The position numbers and the translations under genes are program-made. Shown piece by piece: positions 1-8,761 of a stretch of DNA of 64,000 nt; within the stretch, counting starts at the first letter, position 1; every line of letters starts with the position of its first letter. The notes below the pieces were generated by a model. It was not told where the DNA came from, ran no database searches, and saw only the letters and a program-made list of their open reading frames with translations. The DNA is from Pseudomonas haemolytica (lineage in GTDB: Bacteria; Pseudomonadota; Gammaproteobacteria; Pseudomonadales; Pseudomonadaceae): contig NZ_VOIW01000005.1 of the NCBI RefSeq assembly GCF_009659625.1, forward strand, positions 186,001 to 250,000, in the 5' to 3' direction.

Positions 1-929
1 TCCCACCGAGCCTGGTGGCCAAGTTCGGCGAGGCCATGCGTCGTCACCGCCTCAAGCGCGAGATCGTCAGCACCCAGATCGCCAACGACCTGGTCAACCA
101 TATGGGCATCACCTTCGTGCAGCGACTCAAAGAGTCGACCGGCATGAGCCCGGCAAACGTGGCCGGCGCCTATGTGATCGTGCGTGACATCTTCCATCTC
201 CCGCACTGGTTCCGTCAGATCGAAGCCCTGGACCACCAGGTTTCCGCCGACGTGCAACTGGAGCTGATGGATGAGCTGATGCGCCTGGGCCGTCGCGCTA
301 CGCGCTGGTTCCTGCGCAGCCGTCGCAATGAGCAGGACGCCGGGCGTGACACCGCGCACTTCGGCCCACACCTGGCTGCGTTGGGTCTCAAGCTCGACGA
401 GCTGCTGGAAGGCCCGACCCGCGAAGGCTGGCAGACCCGCTACCAGGCCTACACCGAAGCCGGCGTTCCGGAGCTGTTGGCGCGCATGGTGGCAGGTACG
501 ACTCACCTGTACACCTTGCTGCCGATCATCGAAGCCGCCGACGTAACCGGGCATGACGCCGCCGAAGTGGCCAAGGCCTACTTCGCCGTTGGCAGCGCCC
601 TGGACTTGCCATGGTACTTGCAGCAGATCAGCGATCTGCCGGTGGCCAACAACTGGCAGGCCCAGGCCCGCGAAGCCTTCCGCGACGACGTGGACTGGCA
701 GCAACGGGCGATCACCATCTCGGTACTGCAAATGGCCGACGCGCCACAAGACATGGAAGCCCGCGTGGCCCTGTGGCTTGAGCAGCATCAGGACATGGCC
801 GATCGCTGGCGCGCAATGATGGTGGAAATCCGTGCAGCAGTGGGTACGGACTACGCCATGTACGCGGTCGCCAACCGTGAGTTGCTGGATCTGGCGTTGA
901 GCGGTCAGTCGGTGCTGCAACCGGCTTGA
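1..929 (+). CDS. gdhB: NAD-specific glutamate dehydrogenase, C-terminal part (5' end outside window)
   Basis: This is the carboxy-terminal ~308 residues of the very large (~1,600 aa) NAD-dependent glutamate dehydrogenase of pseudomonads, which deaminates glutamate to 2-oxoglutarate. The frame is open from the first bases (reading PPSLVAKFGEAMRRHRLKRE), so the gene enters from the left and the GTG at 15 is internal. The helical C-terminal region is visible, with the family-typical stretches IANDLVNHMGITF and RRATRWFLRSRR near residues 22-34 and 93-104 of the visible part. A strong terminator follows the stop. Identification rests on remembered family sequence; the catalytic domain is not in view. 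Confidence 0.9.
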   Translation, partial: PPSLVAKFGEAMRRHRLKREIVSTQIANDLVNHMGITFVQRLKESTGMSPANVAGAYVIVRDIFHLPHWFRQIEALDHQVSADVQLELMDELMRLGRRATRWFLRSRRNEQDAGRDTAHFGPHLAALGLKLDELLEGPTREGWQTRYQAYTEAGVPELLARMVAGTTHLYTLLPIIEAADVTGHDAAEVAKAYFAVGSALDLPWYLQQISDLPVANNWQAQAREAFRDDVDWQQRAITISVLQMADAPQDMEARVALWLEQHQDMADRWRAMMVEIRAAVGTDYAMYAVANRELLDLALSGQSVLQPA

Positions 930-942
930 TCAAGCGGTAAAT

Positions 943-977
943 AAAAAGCCCCCGCATCGTGAGATGCGGGGGCTTTT
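943..977 (+). terminator. Rho-independent terminator of gdhB
   Basis: An 11-bp perfect stem (GCCCCCGCATC / GATGCGGGGGC) with a GTGA tetraloop is flanked by A5 on the left and T4 on the right, 18 bases after the gdhB stop. It ends the glutamate dehydrogenase transcript. Confidence 0.9.
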
Positions 978-1011
978 CATTGGAACACTATTTATCAATC
1001 AACGAGGGGCC

Positions 1012-1106
1012 AAATGTGGGAGCGGGCTTGCTCGCGAATGCGGTATATCAGACACATATGTGTTAACTGACCCACCGCATTCGCGAGCAAGCCCGCTCCC
1101 ACATTT
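1012..1106. repeat. REP doublet (REPIN-like), GGGAGCGGGCTTGCTCGCG type
   Basis: A perfect 33-bp inverted repeat (1012-1044 and 1074-1106) encloses a ~29-bp spacer. Each arm contains its own palindrome GAGCGGGCTTGCTCGC. It lies between convergent gene ends, as expected for REP doublets of P. fluorescens. A second copy of this type is at 46289. Confidence 0.9.
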
Positions 1107-1126
1107 TGATCTGCTTACACTTGGGT

Positions 1127-1813
1127 TCAGTGGTGCTTGAGTAATTTGGATTCCAGGTGATCCAGATGCAGGGTCATCAGCGCCACTGCGGTGGTTGAAT
1201 CGCGCTGCTCAATCGCCTCCACGATCGCCTCATGCTCCTGCCACGCGCAATACGTGCAGGCCTTCGCTTCATATTGGGCAATGATCAACGACGTCAACGG
1301 CACCAGGCTGTTGAGAAACTGCGCCAGCGGCGCATTGCCTGCCATCTGTGCCAATTGCAGGTGGAACTCCCCCGATAACCGGATCGCCGGCCCCCGCTGA
1401 TCACGCTCGATACAGTCGCGCTCGCGTGCAATCAGTTCGCGCAGTTGGCGGATCTGTCTCGGTGTCGCCTGGGCGCAGGCCAGTTGCACCACGGTGATTT
1501 CGGTCAGGCGCCGCGCTTCCAGAATCTGCCGCGTGTGCTGGGCATCTGGCGCGGCGACCTGGGCGCGTTGATTGGGGCGCAGGATGATCACTTGCTGATG
1601 GGACAGCTTGGCCAGCACCCGGCGGATCACGCTGCGGCTCACGCCAAAGGTTTCGCCCAGGCTTTCTTCGGTGAAGCGGCTGGACGGGGCGATGCGCTGT
1701 TCGAGAATTGCGTCGAACAAGCGGGGGTAGATGTCATCCACCGACAGCTTTTTACCAGGCACCAGGCGCAGTGCAGGGAGGAGTGGGTCGCGTTGCAAAG
1801 CGTGAGCGGTCAT
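1127..1813 (-). CDS. GntR family transcriptional regulator, FCD subfamily
   Basis: A 228-residue repressor-type protein. The N-terminal winged helix-turn-helix (about 25-80) includes LGETFGVSRSVIRRVLAKL. The C-terminal all-helical FCD ligand domain (about 85-220) shows the histidines of its usual metal site in FHLQLAQ, EHEAIVEAI and HLDHLE. The ATG at 1813 is preferred over the TTG at 1834 because GGAGG sits 8 bases before it. It follows another GntR gene after 17 bases, and a dicarboxylate transporter lies upstream on the same strand, so the three probably form one operon and the regulators probably sense a carboxylate. The ligand cannot be told from sequence. Confidence 0.85.
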   Translation of the reverse strand: MTAHALQRDPLLPALRLVPGKKLSVDDIYPRLFDAILEQRIAPSSRFTEESLGETFGVSRSVIRRVLAKLSHQQVIILRPNQRAQVAAPDAQHTRQILEARRLTEITVVQLACAQATPRQIRQLRELIARERDCIERDQRGPAIRLSGEFHLQLAQMAGNAPLAQFLNSLVPLTSLIIAQYEAKACTYCAWQEHEAIVEAIEQRDSTTAVALMTLHLDHLESKLLKHH

Positions 1814-1830
1814 GGTCGTCCTCCAGAAAA

Positions 1831-2532
1831 TCAACTGCCCAGATGGTCGTCCGGGATGTTCAAGCGAATGCCCATGCGCAGGCCTTCCTGAAGGATATGC
1901 CGACGCATTTCGGCGCTGGCCAGGGCGCTGTTTTTATTGCGGATGGCGCGCACCACGGCTTCGTTTTCCTGCAGGCGTTCAGCCAAGTGCTCAGGCGAAT
2001 TACGCAGCACGTGGGCGCTTTGCTTGAGTGCATTGCTGGTTTGCTGCACTACGTTCTGGAAAATCGGGTTGGAAGTCAGGGCGAACAGTTCTTCGTGAAA
2101 GTCGATATACGCGTTCATGCCGGCTTCGGCGTCACCGGCATCGAGGGCCTCGCGCATGTCCATCAGGGTCAGGCGCAACTGGCCGACTTCCTTGCTGCTG
2201 ATGGACTGGGCCACCAGGCCGACGATAAAGGGTTCGAGGGTGTAGCGCAGTTGCAGGATGTCTTCGAGGCTGGCATCGGCTACGGCGTCGCTCGATTGCG
2301 GCTCGCTGATACTGGTCTCCAGCACCACCACGCCTTTACCGGGCATGGAGCGCACCAGGCCGAGGGTTTCCAGCACGATCACGGCTTCGCGCAGGCTGGG
2401 GCGACTGATGCCCATTTGTTCAGCCAGTTCACGCTGGCCGGGCAGCATTTCACCACGCCGCCACTGGCCCTGCGCCAGGGCGGCGCGCAGTTTTTCTACG
2501 ACTGAATTGACGACGGTTGAAGTGCTGATCAC
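1831..2532 (-). CDS. GntR family transcriptional regulator, FadR/FCD subfamily
   Basis: A 233-residue regulator with an N-terminal HTH (LAEQMGISRPSLREAVIVL, about residues 40-58) and a C-terminal FCD domain with FHEELFALTSN. This is the layout of LldR/PdhR/GlcC-type regulators. The GTG at 2532 is the likely start because CAGGAG lies 8 bases before it; the TTG at 2556 has no ribosome site. It sits 33 bases downstream of the dicarboxylate transporter gene. GGT-N3-ACC sites in the transporter promoter are the kind of operator FadR-subfamily proteins bind, so auto- and transporter regulation is a reasonable inference. Two different FCD regulators in a row is unusual. Confidence 0.85.
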   Translation of the reverse strand: MISTSTVVNSVVEKLRAALAQGQWRRGEMLPGQRELAEQMGISRPSLREAVIVLETLGLVRSMPGKGVVVLETSISEPQSSDAVADASLEDILQLRYTLEPFIVGLVAQSISSKEVGQLRLTLMDMREALDAGDAEAGMNAYIDFHEELFALTSNPIFQNVVQQTSNALKQSAHVLRNSPEHLAERLQENEAVVRAIRNKNSALASAEMRRHILQEGLRMGIRLNIPDDHLGS

Positions 2533-2565
2533 GTCGATGGCTCCTGAATGTTGCAAAAAAACAAA

Positions 2566-3876
2566 TTAGAACTCCTGATGCGCCGGCAACACCGGCTTTT
2601 TGGCCTGGAAGGCATAACCTTGCTGGCCGTCCAGCACCTTGTTGGCGCGCGGGATGTCGATGTCTTTTTCCCACCGGGCAATCGCCACGGTAGCCACGCA
2701 GTTGCCGATCAGGTTAGTCAATGCACGGCCAATGCCCATAAACCAGTCCACTGCCAATACCAGCACCAGGCCAACCACCGGAATCGCCGGAATAGCCGTG
2801 AGCGTCGCCGCCAGAATGACCAGCGCCGAGCCCGGGATACCGTGGGCACCTTTGGAGGTGATCAACGATACCAGCAGGATGGTCAACAAGTCGGTCATCG
2901 ACAGCGGAGTACCGGTGGCGTTGGCGATAAACACGATGGCCAGGGTCAGGTAGATCGAGAAACCGTCGAGGTTGAACGAGTACCCTGTCGGAATCACCAG
3001 GCCGACAGTCGAGCTGCCGATGCCCAAGTGTTCCAGCTTACGCATGATCTGCGGCAGCACGGCATCGGACGAAGCGGTGCCCATCACGATCAGCAGCTCT
3101 TCGCGCAGGTACTTGAGCAGGGGCAGCATGCGCAGGCCCGACAGGCGCATCACCAGGCCGAGGATCAGCCCGACGAAAGCAAAGCAGGTCAAGTAGAACA
3201 GGCCCACCAGGCTGCCCAGGTGTTGCAGGGAGTCCAGGCCGTAGGTGCTGGTGGTGAACGCGATCGCGCCGAACACACCAATCGGCGCCAGGCGCACGAT
3301 CATGCCCATGATGCGGAATATCACGTGGCTCAGCTCGTTGATCAGCCGCGAGATGCCGCTGGCCGCCTCACCCACCAGGTTCAACGCACTGCCGAACAGC
3401 ACCGAGAACAACAACACTTGCAGCACATTGTTATCGGCGAATGCGCCGATCACCGAGTTGGGGATCAGGTCCATCAGGAACTGGCTGGTGCCGCGGATGT
3501 GTTGGCCCTTGTCGGCCAGTTCATTCAAACCAGCGGAAGAGAGCTGCTCCAGGTGGATATTGGCGCCGCTGCCGATGCCGGTGCTGAACGCCATGATCAA
3601 CCCGAGCACCAGGGCGACAGTGGTGAGTACTTCAAAGTAAATCACCGACTTGAGGCCGATGCGCCCGACCTTCTTCAGGTCGCCGGCGCCGGAAATACCG
3701 CTGACCACCACGCAGAAGACGATCAGGCCAATCAGCATTTTGATCAGCTTGATAAAGCCGTCACCCAGGGGTTTGAGTTGCGAGGAGAATTCGGGAAGGG
3801 CCAGGCCGCAGACTACGCCTAGCATCAGGCCGATCACGACTTGCAGGAAAATCGAACGCGAGCACCATCTGAGCAT
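2566..3876 (-). CDS. Dicarboxylate/amino acid:cation symporter (DAACS family, DctA-like)
   Basis: A 436-residue inner-membrane symporter with the family-length hydrophobic fold. Family signatures are visible: KPLGDGFIKLIKM near residue 35, the serine-rich re-entrant loop GTASSDAVLP, the NLDG motif in YSFNLDGFSIYL, and the second hairpin LITSKGAHGIPGSA. These support sodium- or proton-coupled uptake of C4-dicarboxylates or acidic amino acids. DctA proper is the closest functional name, but the GntR context differs from the usual DctBD-controlled dctA, so no symbol is given. It is the first gene of a probable operon with two GntR regulators. The ribosome site before the ATG is weak. Confidence 0.85.
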   Translation of the reverse strand: MLRWCSRSIFLQVVIGLMLGVVCGLALPEFSSQLKPLGDGFIKLIKMLIGLIVFCVVVSGISGAGDLKKVGRIGLKSVIYFEVLTTVALVLGLIMAFSTGIGSGANIHLEQLSSAGLNELADKGQHIRGTSQFLMDLIPNSVIGAFADNNVLQVLLFSVLFGSALNLVGEAASGISRLINELSHVIFRIMGMIVRLAPIGVFGAIAFTTSTYGLDSLQHLGSLVGLFYLTCFAFVGLILGLVMRLSGLRMLPLLKYLREELLIVMGTASSDAVLPQIMRKLEHLGIGSSTVGLVIPTGYSFNLDGFSIYLTLAIVFIANATGTPLSMTDLLTILLVSLITSKGAHGIPGSALVILAATLTAIPAIPVVGLVLVLAVDWFMGIGRALTNLIGNCVATVAIARWEKDIDIPRANKVLDGQQGYAFQAKKPVLPAHQEF

Positions 3877-3926
3877 GGGAAGGATCTCTATTCGGTGCCC
3901 TGGTGGTTCCAGGGCTTAATTGTTGT

Positions 3927-4021
3927 GGTCTTACCGGTAAGTCCAGTGCGTGGCCAGTCTACGCCTGGCTTTTTTCAAATAACAAGTAAATATTCGGCGG
4001 TTCGTAGGTCCCGGTCTGACC
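3927..4021 (-). promoter_or_regulatory. Two GGT-N3-ACC operator-like sites upstream of the dicarboxylate transporter
   Basis: GGTCTTACC at 3927-3935 overlaps the perfect 12-bp palindrome CTTACCGGTAAG (3930-3941). A second GGTCTGACC lies at 4013-4021. GGT-N3-ACC is the core bound by FadR-subfamily GntR proteins such as PdhR and LldR. Both copies are within 150 bases of the transporter start, and two such regulators are encoded downstream. Binding is inferred. Confidence 0.5.
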
Positions 4022-4107
4022 AGTTAGTCGGTCAGTACGATGCTTGAGCGGTTGACGGGGTATATTTTTTTTTGCGTATCATCCGGCTTCTGTACACGAG
4101 GTGACGA

Positions 4108-4737
4108 ATGGACCCATCAGGTCTGACAACCGACGCAGCCGGGTGCACCCATTGCACATGGCGCAACGCCGCCCCCGAATACCTCCATTACCACGACCAC
4201 GAGTGGGGCGTGCCGGTGGCGGATGACATCCAGTTGTACGAGAAAATCTGTCTGGAGGGCTTTCAGGCCGGAATGGCGTGGATCACCATCCTGCGCAAGC
4301 GTGAAAGCTTCCGGCAGGCGTTCGAGGGTTTTGATTTTCGCCGGGTGGCGCAGTACGGCGAGGCGGATATCGAGCGCTTGATGAACGACCCGGGCATCGT
4401 GCGTAATCGGGCCAAGGTTGTTTCCACTATCAACAATGCGCGCCGGGCCTGTGAACTGGTGGATGAGATCGGCTCGCTGGCGCGCTGGTTGTGGGCATTC
4501 GAGCCTGCCGAGCAGGAGAGGCCAGCGGTGGTGGACATGGCGTACTGGACGGCCAACCCGACATCACTGGCGTCGGTGCGCTTGTCCAAGGCCCTGAAGA
4601 AGCGCGGTTGGACCTTTGTCGGCCCGACTACGATGTATGCGTTGATGCAGGCGATGGGAATGGTCAATGACCACCTTGAAGGTTGCGTTTGTCGGCAGCG
4701 GATTGAGGCGCTGCGCAACCACTTCAAGCGACCCTGA
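4108..4737 (+). CDS. tag: DNA-3-methyladenine glycosylase I
   Basis: A 209-residue cytoplasmic base-excision repair enzyme that removes 3-methyladenine from alkylated DNA. The Tag signature is clear: an N-terminal zinc-binding Cys/His cluster (GCTHCTW, then YHDHEWGVP), the base pocket segment YEKICLEGFQAGMAW with the conserved Glu and Trp, the helix-hairpin-helix region around residues 90-110, and the C-terminal NDHLEGC that supplies the remaining zinc ligands. Length matches the family (~185-210). The ATG at 4108 follows ACGAGGTGACGA. It stands alone, divergent from the transporter operon. Confidence 0.93.
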   Translation: MDPSGLTTDAAGCTHCTWRNAAPEYLHYHDHEWGVPVADDIQLYEKICLEGFQAGMAWITILRKRESFRQAFEGFDFRRVAQYGEADIERLMNDPGIVRNRAKVVSTINNARRACELVDEIGSLARWLWAFEPAEQERPAVVDMAYWTANPTSLASVRLSKALKKRGWTFVGPTTMYALMQAMGMVNDHLEGCVCRQRIEALRNHFKRP

Positions 4738-4766
4738 CCCTGTGGGAGCGGGCCTGTTCCCATATT
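4738..4766. repeat. Degenerate single REP half
   Basis: Immediately after tag, TGTGGGAGCGGGCCTGTTCC followed by CATATT resembles one arm of the REP doublet at 1012, but without a partner arm. Confidence 0.55.
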
Positions 4767-4785
4767 GGTTTTGTATCGTGGCGGG

Positions 4786-5187
4786 TTACTGTGGCAGCGG
4801 GGTCAGCACTTCAGCCTTGTCATCCAGCACCATCACCACCAGCAGTTTGGCCGGTTGGGTCTGGCTGGCATTGCTCGATTCAAAATGCCGCGAACCGGCC
4901 GGTTCGTAGAACGATTCCCCAGCTTTGTAAGTGATCGCTTTCTCCTCGTTGACCCGCGACGTGATCTCGCCTTCCAGCACATACGCCACGGCCGTACCGG
5001 TGTGGCTATGGGGCACGGTGGCCTGGCCGGGGGCGTAGTCGACGGTGAGCATGGTGGTTTTCTTGCCGGGCACATTGGTCAAGGCGTGCTCTTGCAGCAC
5101 CTTGATCGTTTCCTTGTTGTACACCGGGTCGTGGGCAAATGCGCCGAGGGAGGCGAGCATCAGCGTGGTGGCGAGCAATCGTTTCAT
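4786..5187 (-). CDS. Exported cupin-domain protein
   Basis: A 133-residue protein with a cleavable signal peptide (MKRLLATTLMLASLGAFA, about 18 residues) followed by a single RmlC-type cupin. The two cupin motifs are visible: PHSHTGTAVAYVLEGEITSR, with a His pair and a Glu as metal ligands, and the second around AGESFYEPAGSRHFESSNAS. It is probably a small periplasmic metal-binding protein; the substrate is unknown. The adjacent MocR gene on the same strand lies only 84 bases upstream, which suggests a functional link but does not prove it. Confidence 0.8.
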   Translation of the reverse strand: MKRLLATTLMLASLGAFAHDPVYNKETIKVLQEHALTNVPGKKTTMLTVDYAPGQATVPHSHTGTAVAYVLEGEITSRVNEEKAITYKAGESFYEPAGSRHFESSNASQTQPAKLLVVMVLDDKAEVLTPLPQ

Positions 5188-5271
5188 GGTGAGGGTTCCA
5201 CATAGTTCAAGACCTCTCCACCCTACGCCGCAGCGTGCACACCACCAATGACCAATGCGCCGGAAAACCCC

Positions 5272-6705
5272 TTAGCCAATCTGCTGGAGGATATCGCGAA
5301 CCTTGTCCAGCGCCGGGTCGATGTCCAGGGTTTCCATGGCGCCGAAGCCGATGATCAGGCCCGGGCGAACCGCAGCGTCGTGGTAAAACACGTCCAGCGG
5401 ATACAACCCCACGTCCACCTGGCGCGCCAGTTCGATCAGCAATGCAACATCCACTGGCACTTTGCACAGCGCTGCCATATGAAAGCCGGCCACTGTAGGC
5501 ACCGCTTCAAACCACGGTGACAGGTCACCCGCCAGACGCTGCAGGATGCGCTCGCGGCGCCCGGCATAGACGCTATGGCAGCGGCGGATATGCTTGAGCA
5601 AATAGCCCTCGCTGATGAACTTGGCCAGTGCCCATTGCGGCAGGGTCGAGCAGTGCTGGTCAGTCAATTGCTTGGCCTTGAGCACAGCGCCATAAATCGC
5701 CGGTGGGAGCACTGCATAGCCCAGGCGCAACTCCGGCAGCAGGGTTTTGGAGAAGGTCCCGACGTAGGTCACCACGCCGCGGGTGTCCATGCTTTGCAGG
5801 GAGTCGGTGGGGCGGCCTGCGTAGCGGAATTCGCTGTCGTAGTCATCTTCGATAATGATTGCGCCAAGCTCGATGGCCCGCGCCAGCAACGCTTCGCGGC
5901 GCGGCAGGCTCATGGGCATGCCGAGGGGGAACTGGTGTGACGGCGTCACGTAGATCAATCGCGTGCCATCGGGAATATTTTCGACCTGAATACCGTGTTC
6001 GTCGACCGGCACACTCGCGACGCTGGCGCCCATCGCCACGAACAGTTGGCGTGCCGGGCTGTAGCCTGGGTCTTCCATGGCCACGATGCTGCCCGGTTCC
6101 AGCACTACGCGGGCGATCAGGTCGAGGGCCTGCTGCGCGCCATTGGTGACCACGATGTCGCTGTCGCGGCATTTGACCCCACGGGAGAAGGCGATATGCC
6201 CGGCAATGGAACTGCGCAACGCGGGCAGTCCCTCGGGCTGGCTGTAGAAACCGCTGTTCTGGGCGATACGGCGCAGGGCGTCCTGGGTGCAGCGCCGCCA
6301 TTCGTCCTGGGGGAATTGATTGCGTGTGGTGGCGCCGCCGATAAATTCATAGCGCAGGATGCTGTCGTCGGTGGGATGGCGCATGGGCGAGGGCAACGCC
6401 GCCCACTTGCCCAGGTTGGCAGCGCAGGCCAGGTCGGCAGCGGTCTGTACGCGGTCGGGCTGTGGCGCCCACGCATTGACGAAGGTGCCTCGGCCAATCT
6501 TGCCGACCAGTAGGCCTTCGTATGTCAAGGTCGCGTAGGTGTCGGAGACGGTTTTGCGCGATACGCCTAATTGCTCGGCGAGCAGCCGGCTGGGAGGCAG
6601 TTGTGCACCGGCCGAGAGTCTCCCGGTGGCGATGGCTTCGCGTAACTGCTGATAAAGCTGGGCAGCCAGGTCTTTGCGGCCGGTGATGACGAGGTGCAAT
6701 TGCAT
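5272..6705 (-). CDS. MocR-type regulator (GntR HTH fused to class I aminotransferase domain)
   Basis: A 477-residue chimeric regulator. The winged HTH (about 1-75) shows LAEQLGVSRKTVSDTYATL. The PLP-dependent aminotransferase-like domain (about 110-470) has the cofactor lysine in GTFSKTLLPELRLGY and the PLP-ring aspartate region EDDYDSEFRY. Members such as PdxR and GabR bind PLP or a PLP adduct and control amine, vitamin or transporter genes. No divergent target lies next to it, so its regulon is not evident. The start ATG at 6705 is the first of the frame and is supported by family length. Confidence 0.88.
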   Translation of the reverse strand: MQLHLVITGRKDLAAQLYQQLREAIATGRLSAGAQLPPSRLLAEQLGVSRKTVSDTYATLTYEGLLVGKIGRGTFVNAWAPQPDRVQTAADLACAANLGKWAALPSPMRHPTDDSILRYEFIGGATTRNQFPQDEWRRCTQDALRRIAQNSGFYSQPEGLPALRSSIAGHIAFSRGVKCRDSDIVVTNGAQQALDLIARVVLEPGSIVAMEDPGYSPARQLFVAMGASVASVPVDEHGIQVENIPDGTRLIYVTPSHQFPLGMPMSLPRREALLARAIELGAIIIEDDYDSEFRYAGRPTDSLQSMDTRGVVTYVGTFSKTLLPELRLGYAVLPPAIYGAVLKAKQLTDQHCSTLPQWALAKFISEGYLLKHIRRCHSVYAGRRERILQRLAGDLSPWFEAVPTVAGFHMAALCKVPVDVALLIELARQVDVGLYPLDVFYHDAAVRPGLIIGFGAMETLDIDPALDKVRDILQQIG

Positions 6706-6775
6706 GTTTCATCCTGGGGCAGATCGATCTGCGCCAAGGTTACTCGCAAACCGATCCGAAGAAACCCAGGTGGCG

Positions 6776-7543
6776 TCAGGACAAGAAACCACCGTCCACA
6801 TTCAGCGACATGCCGGTGGTGTAGCTTGAGGCATCACTGGCCAGGTACAGCACCGCGCCGGCCATTTCGCTGGGGTCGGCCACACGCTTGAGCGGGATCT
6901 GGGCCAGGGCCACTTTCAGGATCGAGTCGTTCTTGACCAGCGCCGAGGCGAACTTGGTGTCGGTCAGGCCCGGCAGCAACGCGTTGCACCGGATGCCGAA
7001 TGCCGCACATTCCTTGGCAAACACCTTGGTCATGTTGATCACGGCGGCCTTGGTCACCGAATAGATACCCTGGAACACGCCGGGCGAGATACCGTTGATC
7101 GAGGCCACGTTGATGATGCTGCCGCCGCCGTTCTCACGCATCAGCTTGCCGGCTTCCACCGACATGAAGAAGTAGCCACGGATATTCACGTCCACAGTCT
7201 TCTGGAAGGCGGCCAGGTCGGTGTCCAGCACGTTGCAGAATTGTGGGTTGGTGGCGGCATTGTTGACCAGGATATCCAGGCGTCCGAACTGCTCGCGAAT
7301 GCCGGCGAACACCTGGGTGATCTGTTCCATTTCACCAATATGGCAGGCAACGGCGGTGGCTTTGCCGCCGTCGGCGATGATCGCATCGGCCACGTGCTGG
7401 CAACCGTCCAGTTTGCGGCTGGAGACAATCACATGGGCGCCTTGCTGGGCCAGCAACTTGGCGATGGCCTCACCGATGCCACGGCTGGCACCAGAAACGA
7501 AAGCAATCTTGCCATCAAGGTCGAACAGGTTGGTCTTGGACAT
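6776..7543 (-). CDS. Short-chain dehydrogenase/reductase
   Basis: A 255-residue classical SDR. The Rossmann nucleotide motif is SGASRGIGEA near residue 15, followed by the NNA motif (LVNNAATN), the catalytic Ser in NVASINGIS and the YSVTK catalytic pair near residue 160, all intact. The start is placed at the internal ATG (7543) because AAGGAA precedes it; the TTG 21 bases upstream lacks a site. It directly follows a phosphotransferase gene in the same direction with almost no gap, forming a two-gene unit commonly seen with acyl-CoA metabolism in proteobacteria. The substrate is unknown. Confidence 0.87.
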   Translation of the reverse strand: MSKTNLFDLDGKIAFVSGASRGIGEAIAKLLAQQGAHVIVSSRKLDGCQHVADAIIADGGKATAVACHIGEMEQITQVFAGIREQFGRLDILVNNAATNPQFCNVLDTDLAAFQKTVDVNIRGYFFMSVEAGKLMRENGGGSIINVASINGISPGVFQGIYSVTKAAVINMTKVFAKECAAFGIRCNALLPGLTDTKFASALVKNDSILKVALAQIPLKRVADPSEMAGAVLYLASDASSYTTGMSLNVDGGFLS

Positions 7544-7564
7544 AGAAATTCCTTGTTGTTGCAA

Positions 7565-8632
7565 TCAGAGTGCGGATTTACCGATGACATTCAGGCTCAT
7601 CTGCTCCAGCAGCTTGTTCATGTGGATGAACTGCGCAAAGCGTTTGTCCTGGGTCTGGCCATGGAAGAAACGGTAGTAGATCTGCTGCACGATGCCGGCC
7701 AGGCGAAACAGGCCGTAGGTGTAATAGAAATCGAAATTGTCGATCTGGATACCGGAGCGCTCCGCGTAGTAGTCGACAAACTGGCGGCGGGTGAGCATGC
7801 CGGGGGCGTTGCTCGGCTGACGCCGCATCAGTTGCACTGGCGCCGGGTCTGCGGCTTCGATCCAGTAGGCGAGGGTGTTGCCCAGGTCCATCAGCGGGTC
7901 GCCCAGAGTGGTCAGTTCCCAGTCCAGCACGCCGATGATCTGCATCGGGTTATGCGGGTCGAGGATCACGTTATCGAAGCGGTAGTCGTTGTGCACGATG
8001 CTGGAAGTCGGGTGGTCGGCTGGCATCTTGTCGTTGAGCCAGGCGCGTACCGCCTCCCATTTTGGTGCGTCGGGGGTCAGGGCCTTTTCGTAGCGGTCGC
8101 TCCAGCCGCGGATCTGCCGCGCCACGTAGCCCTCGGGCTTGCCCAGGTCGGCCAGGCCGCAGGCGTTGTAGTCCACCCGATGCAGTTCGACGAACTTGTC
8201 GATAAAGCTTTTGCACAAGGCTTCAGTCTTGCGCGCGTCCAGCCCCAGTTCGGCCGGCAAGTCAGAGCGCAGGATGATGCCGTTGACCCGCTCCATTACA
8301 TAGAACTCGGCGCCGATCACCGATTCATCGGTACAGTGCACATAAGCCTTGGGGCAGTAGGGAAAGCCATCTTTAAGCTGGTTGAGAATGCGGTATTCGC
8401 GGCCCATGTCGTGGGCGGACTTGGCCTTGTGGCCAAAGGGCGGACGGCGCAGCACGAATTCCTGGCCCGGGTATTCCAGCAGGTAGGTCAGGTTCGATGC
8501 GCCGCCGGGGAACTGGCTGATCGTGGGCGTGCCACTCAAGCCCGGGATATGGGCCTTGAGGTAGGGATCGATCAGGCCGGTATCAAGCTCTTCGCCTGGG
8601 CGAACCTGGGTTGATTGGTCGTTCAGCGCCAT
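7565..8632 (-). CDS. Phosphotransferase family protein (APH/choline-kinase fold, ACAD10-N-like)
   Basis: A 355-residue kinase-like protein. The aminoglycoside-phosphotransferase fold is shown by the nucleotide-binding lobe (FVLRRPPFG, about residue 60), the catalytic loop VHNDYRFDNVILD (about 215) and the metal-binding GVLDWELTTLGDPLMDLG (about 240). This subfamily is usually encoded with acyl-CoA dehydrogenases or SDRs and resembles the N-terminal kinase domain of eukaryotic ACAD10, which phosphorylates hydroxyacyl substrates. It heads a two-gene unit with the SDR. Antibiotic resistance is not implied. Confidence 0.85.
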   Translation of the reverse strand: MALNDQSTQVRPGEELDTGLIDPYLKAHIPGLSGTPTISQFPGGASNLTYLLEYPGQEFVLRRPPFGHKAKSAHDMGREYRILNQLKDGFPYCPKAYVHCTDESVIGAEFYVMERVNGIILRSDLPAELGLDARKTEALCKSFIDKFVELHRVDYNACGLADLGKPEGYVARQIRGWSDRYEKALTPDAPKWEAVRAWLNDKMPADHPTSSIVHNDYRFDNVILDPHNPMQIIGVLDWELTTLGDPLMDLGNTLAYWIEAADPAPVQLMRRQPSNAPGMLTRRQFVDYYAERSGIQIDNFDFYYTYGLFRLAGIVQQIYYRFFHGQTQDKRFAQFIHMNKLLEQMSLNVIGKSAL

Positions 8633-8761
8633 GCTTATCCCTTCTGCTTATTCTTAAGGCCTTGGACTATTTCCTAATCTAATGCGCCCAGCCGCCCAAC
8701 GACAAGGTCGGGGCGGCTTAATAGGTTAGCGTGTTGAAGGGTGATCAGCGTGCCTGATTGG

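Noticed and set aside
2548..3822. A 424-codon plus-strand frame rich in Gln and His
   Set aside because: It mirrors the DctA-like gene; the Gln/His/Arg bias is typical of reading membrane-protein codons backwards.
7565..8632. APH-fold protein considered as an aminoglycoside-resistance gene
   Set aside because: The motifs and the SDR neighbour fit the ACAD10-N-like metabolic subgroup instead.
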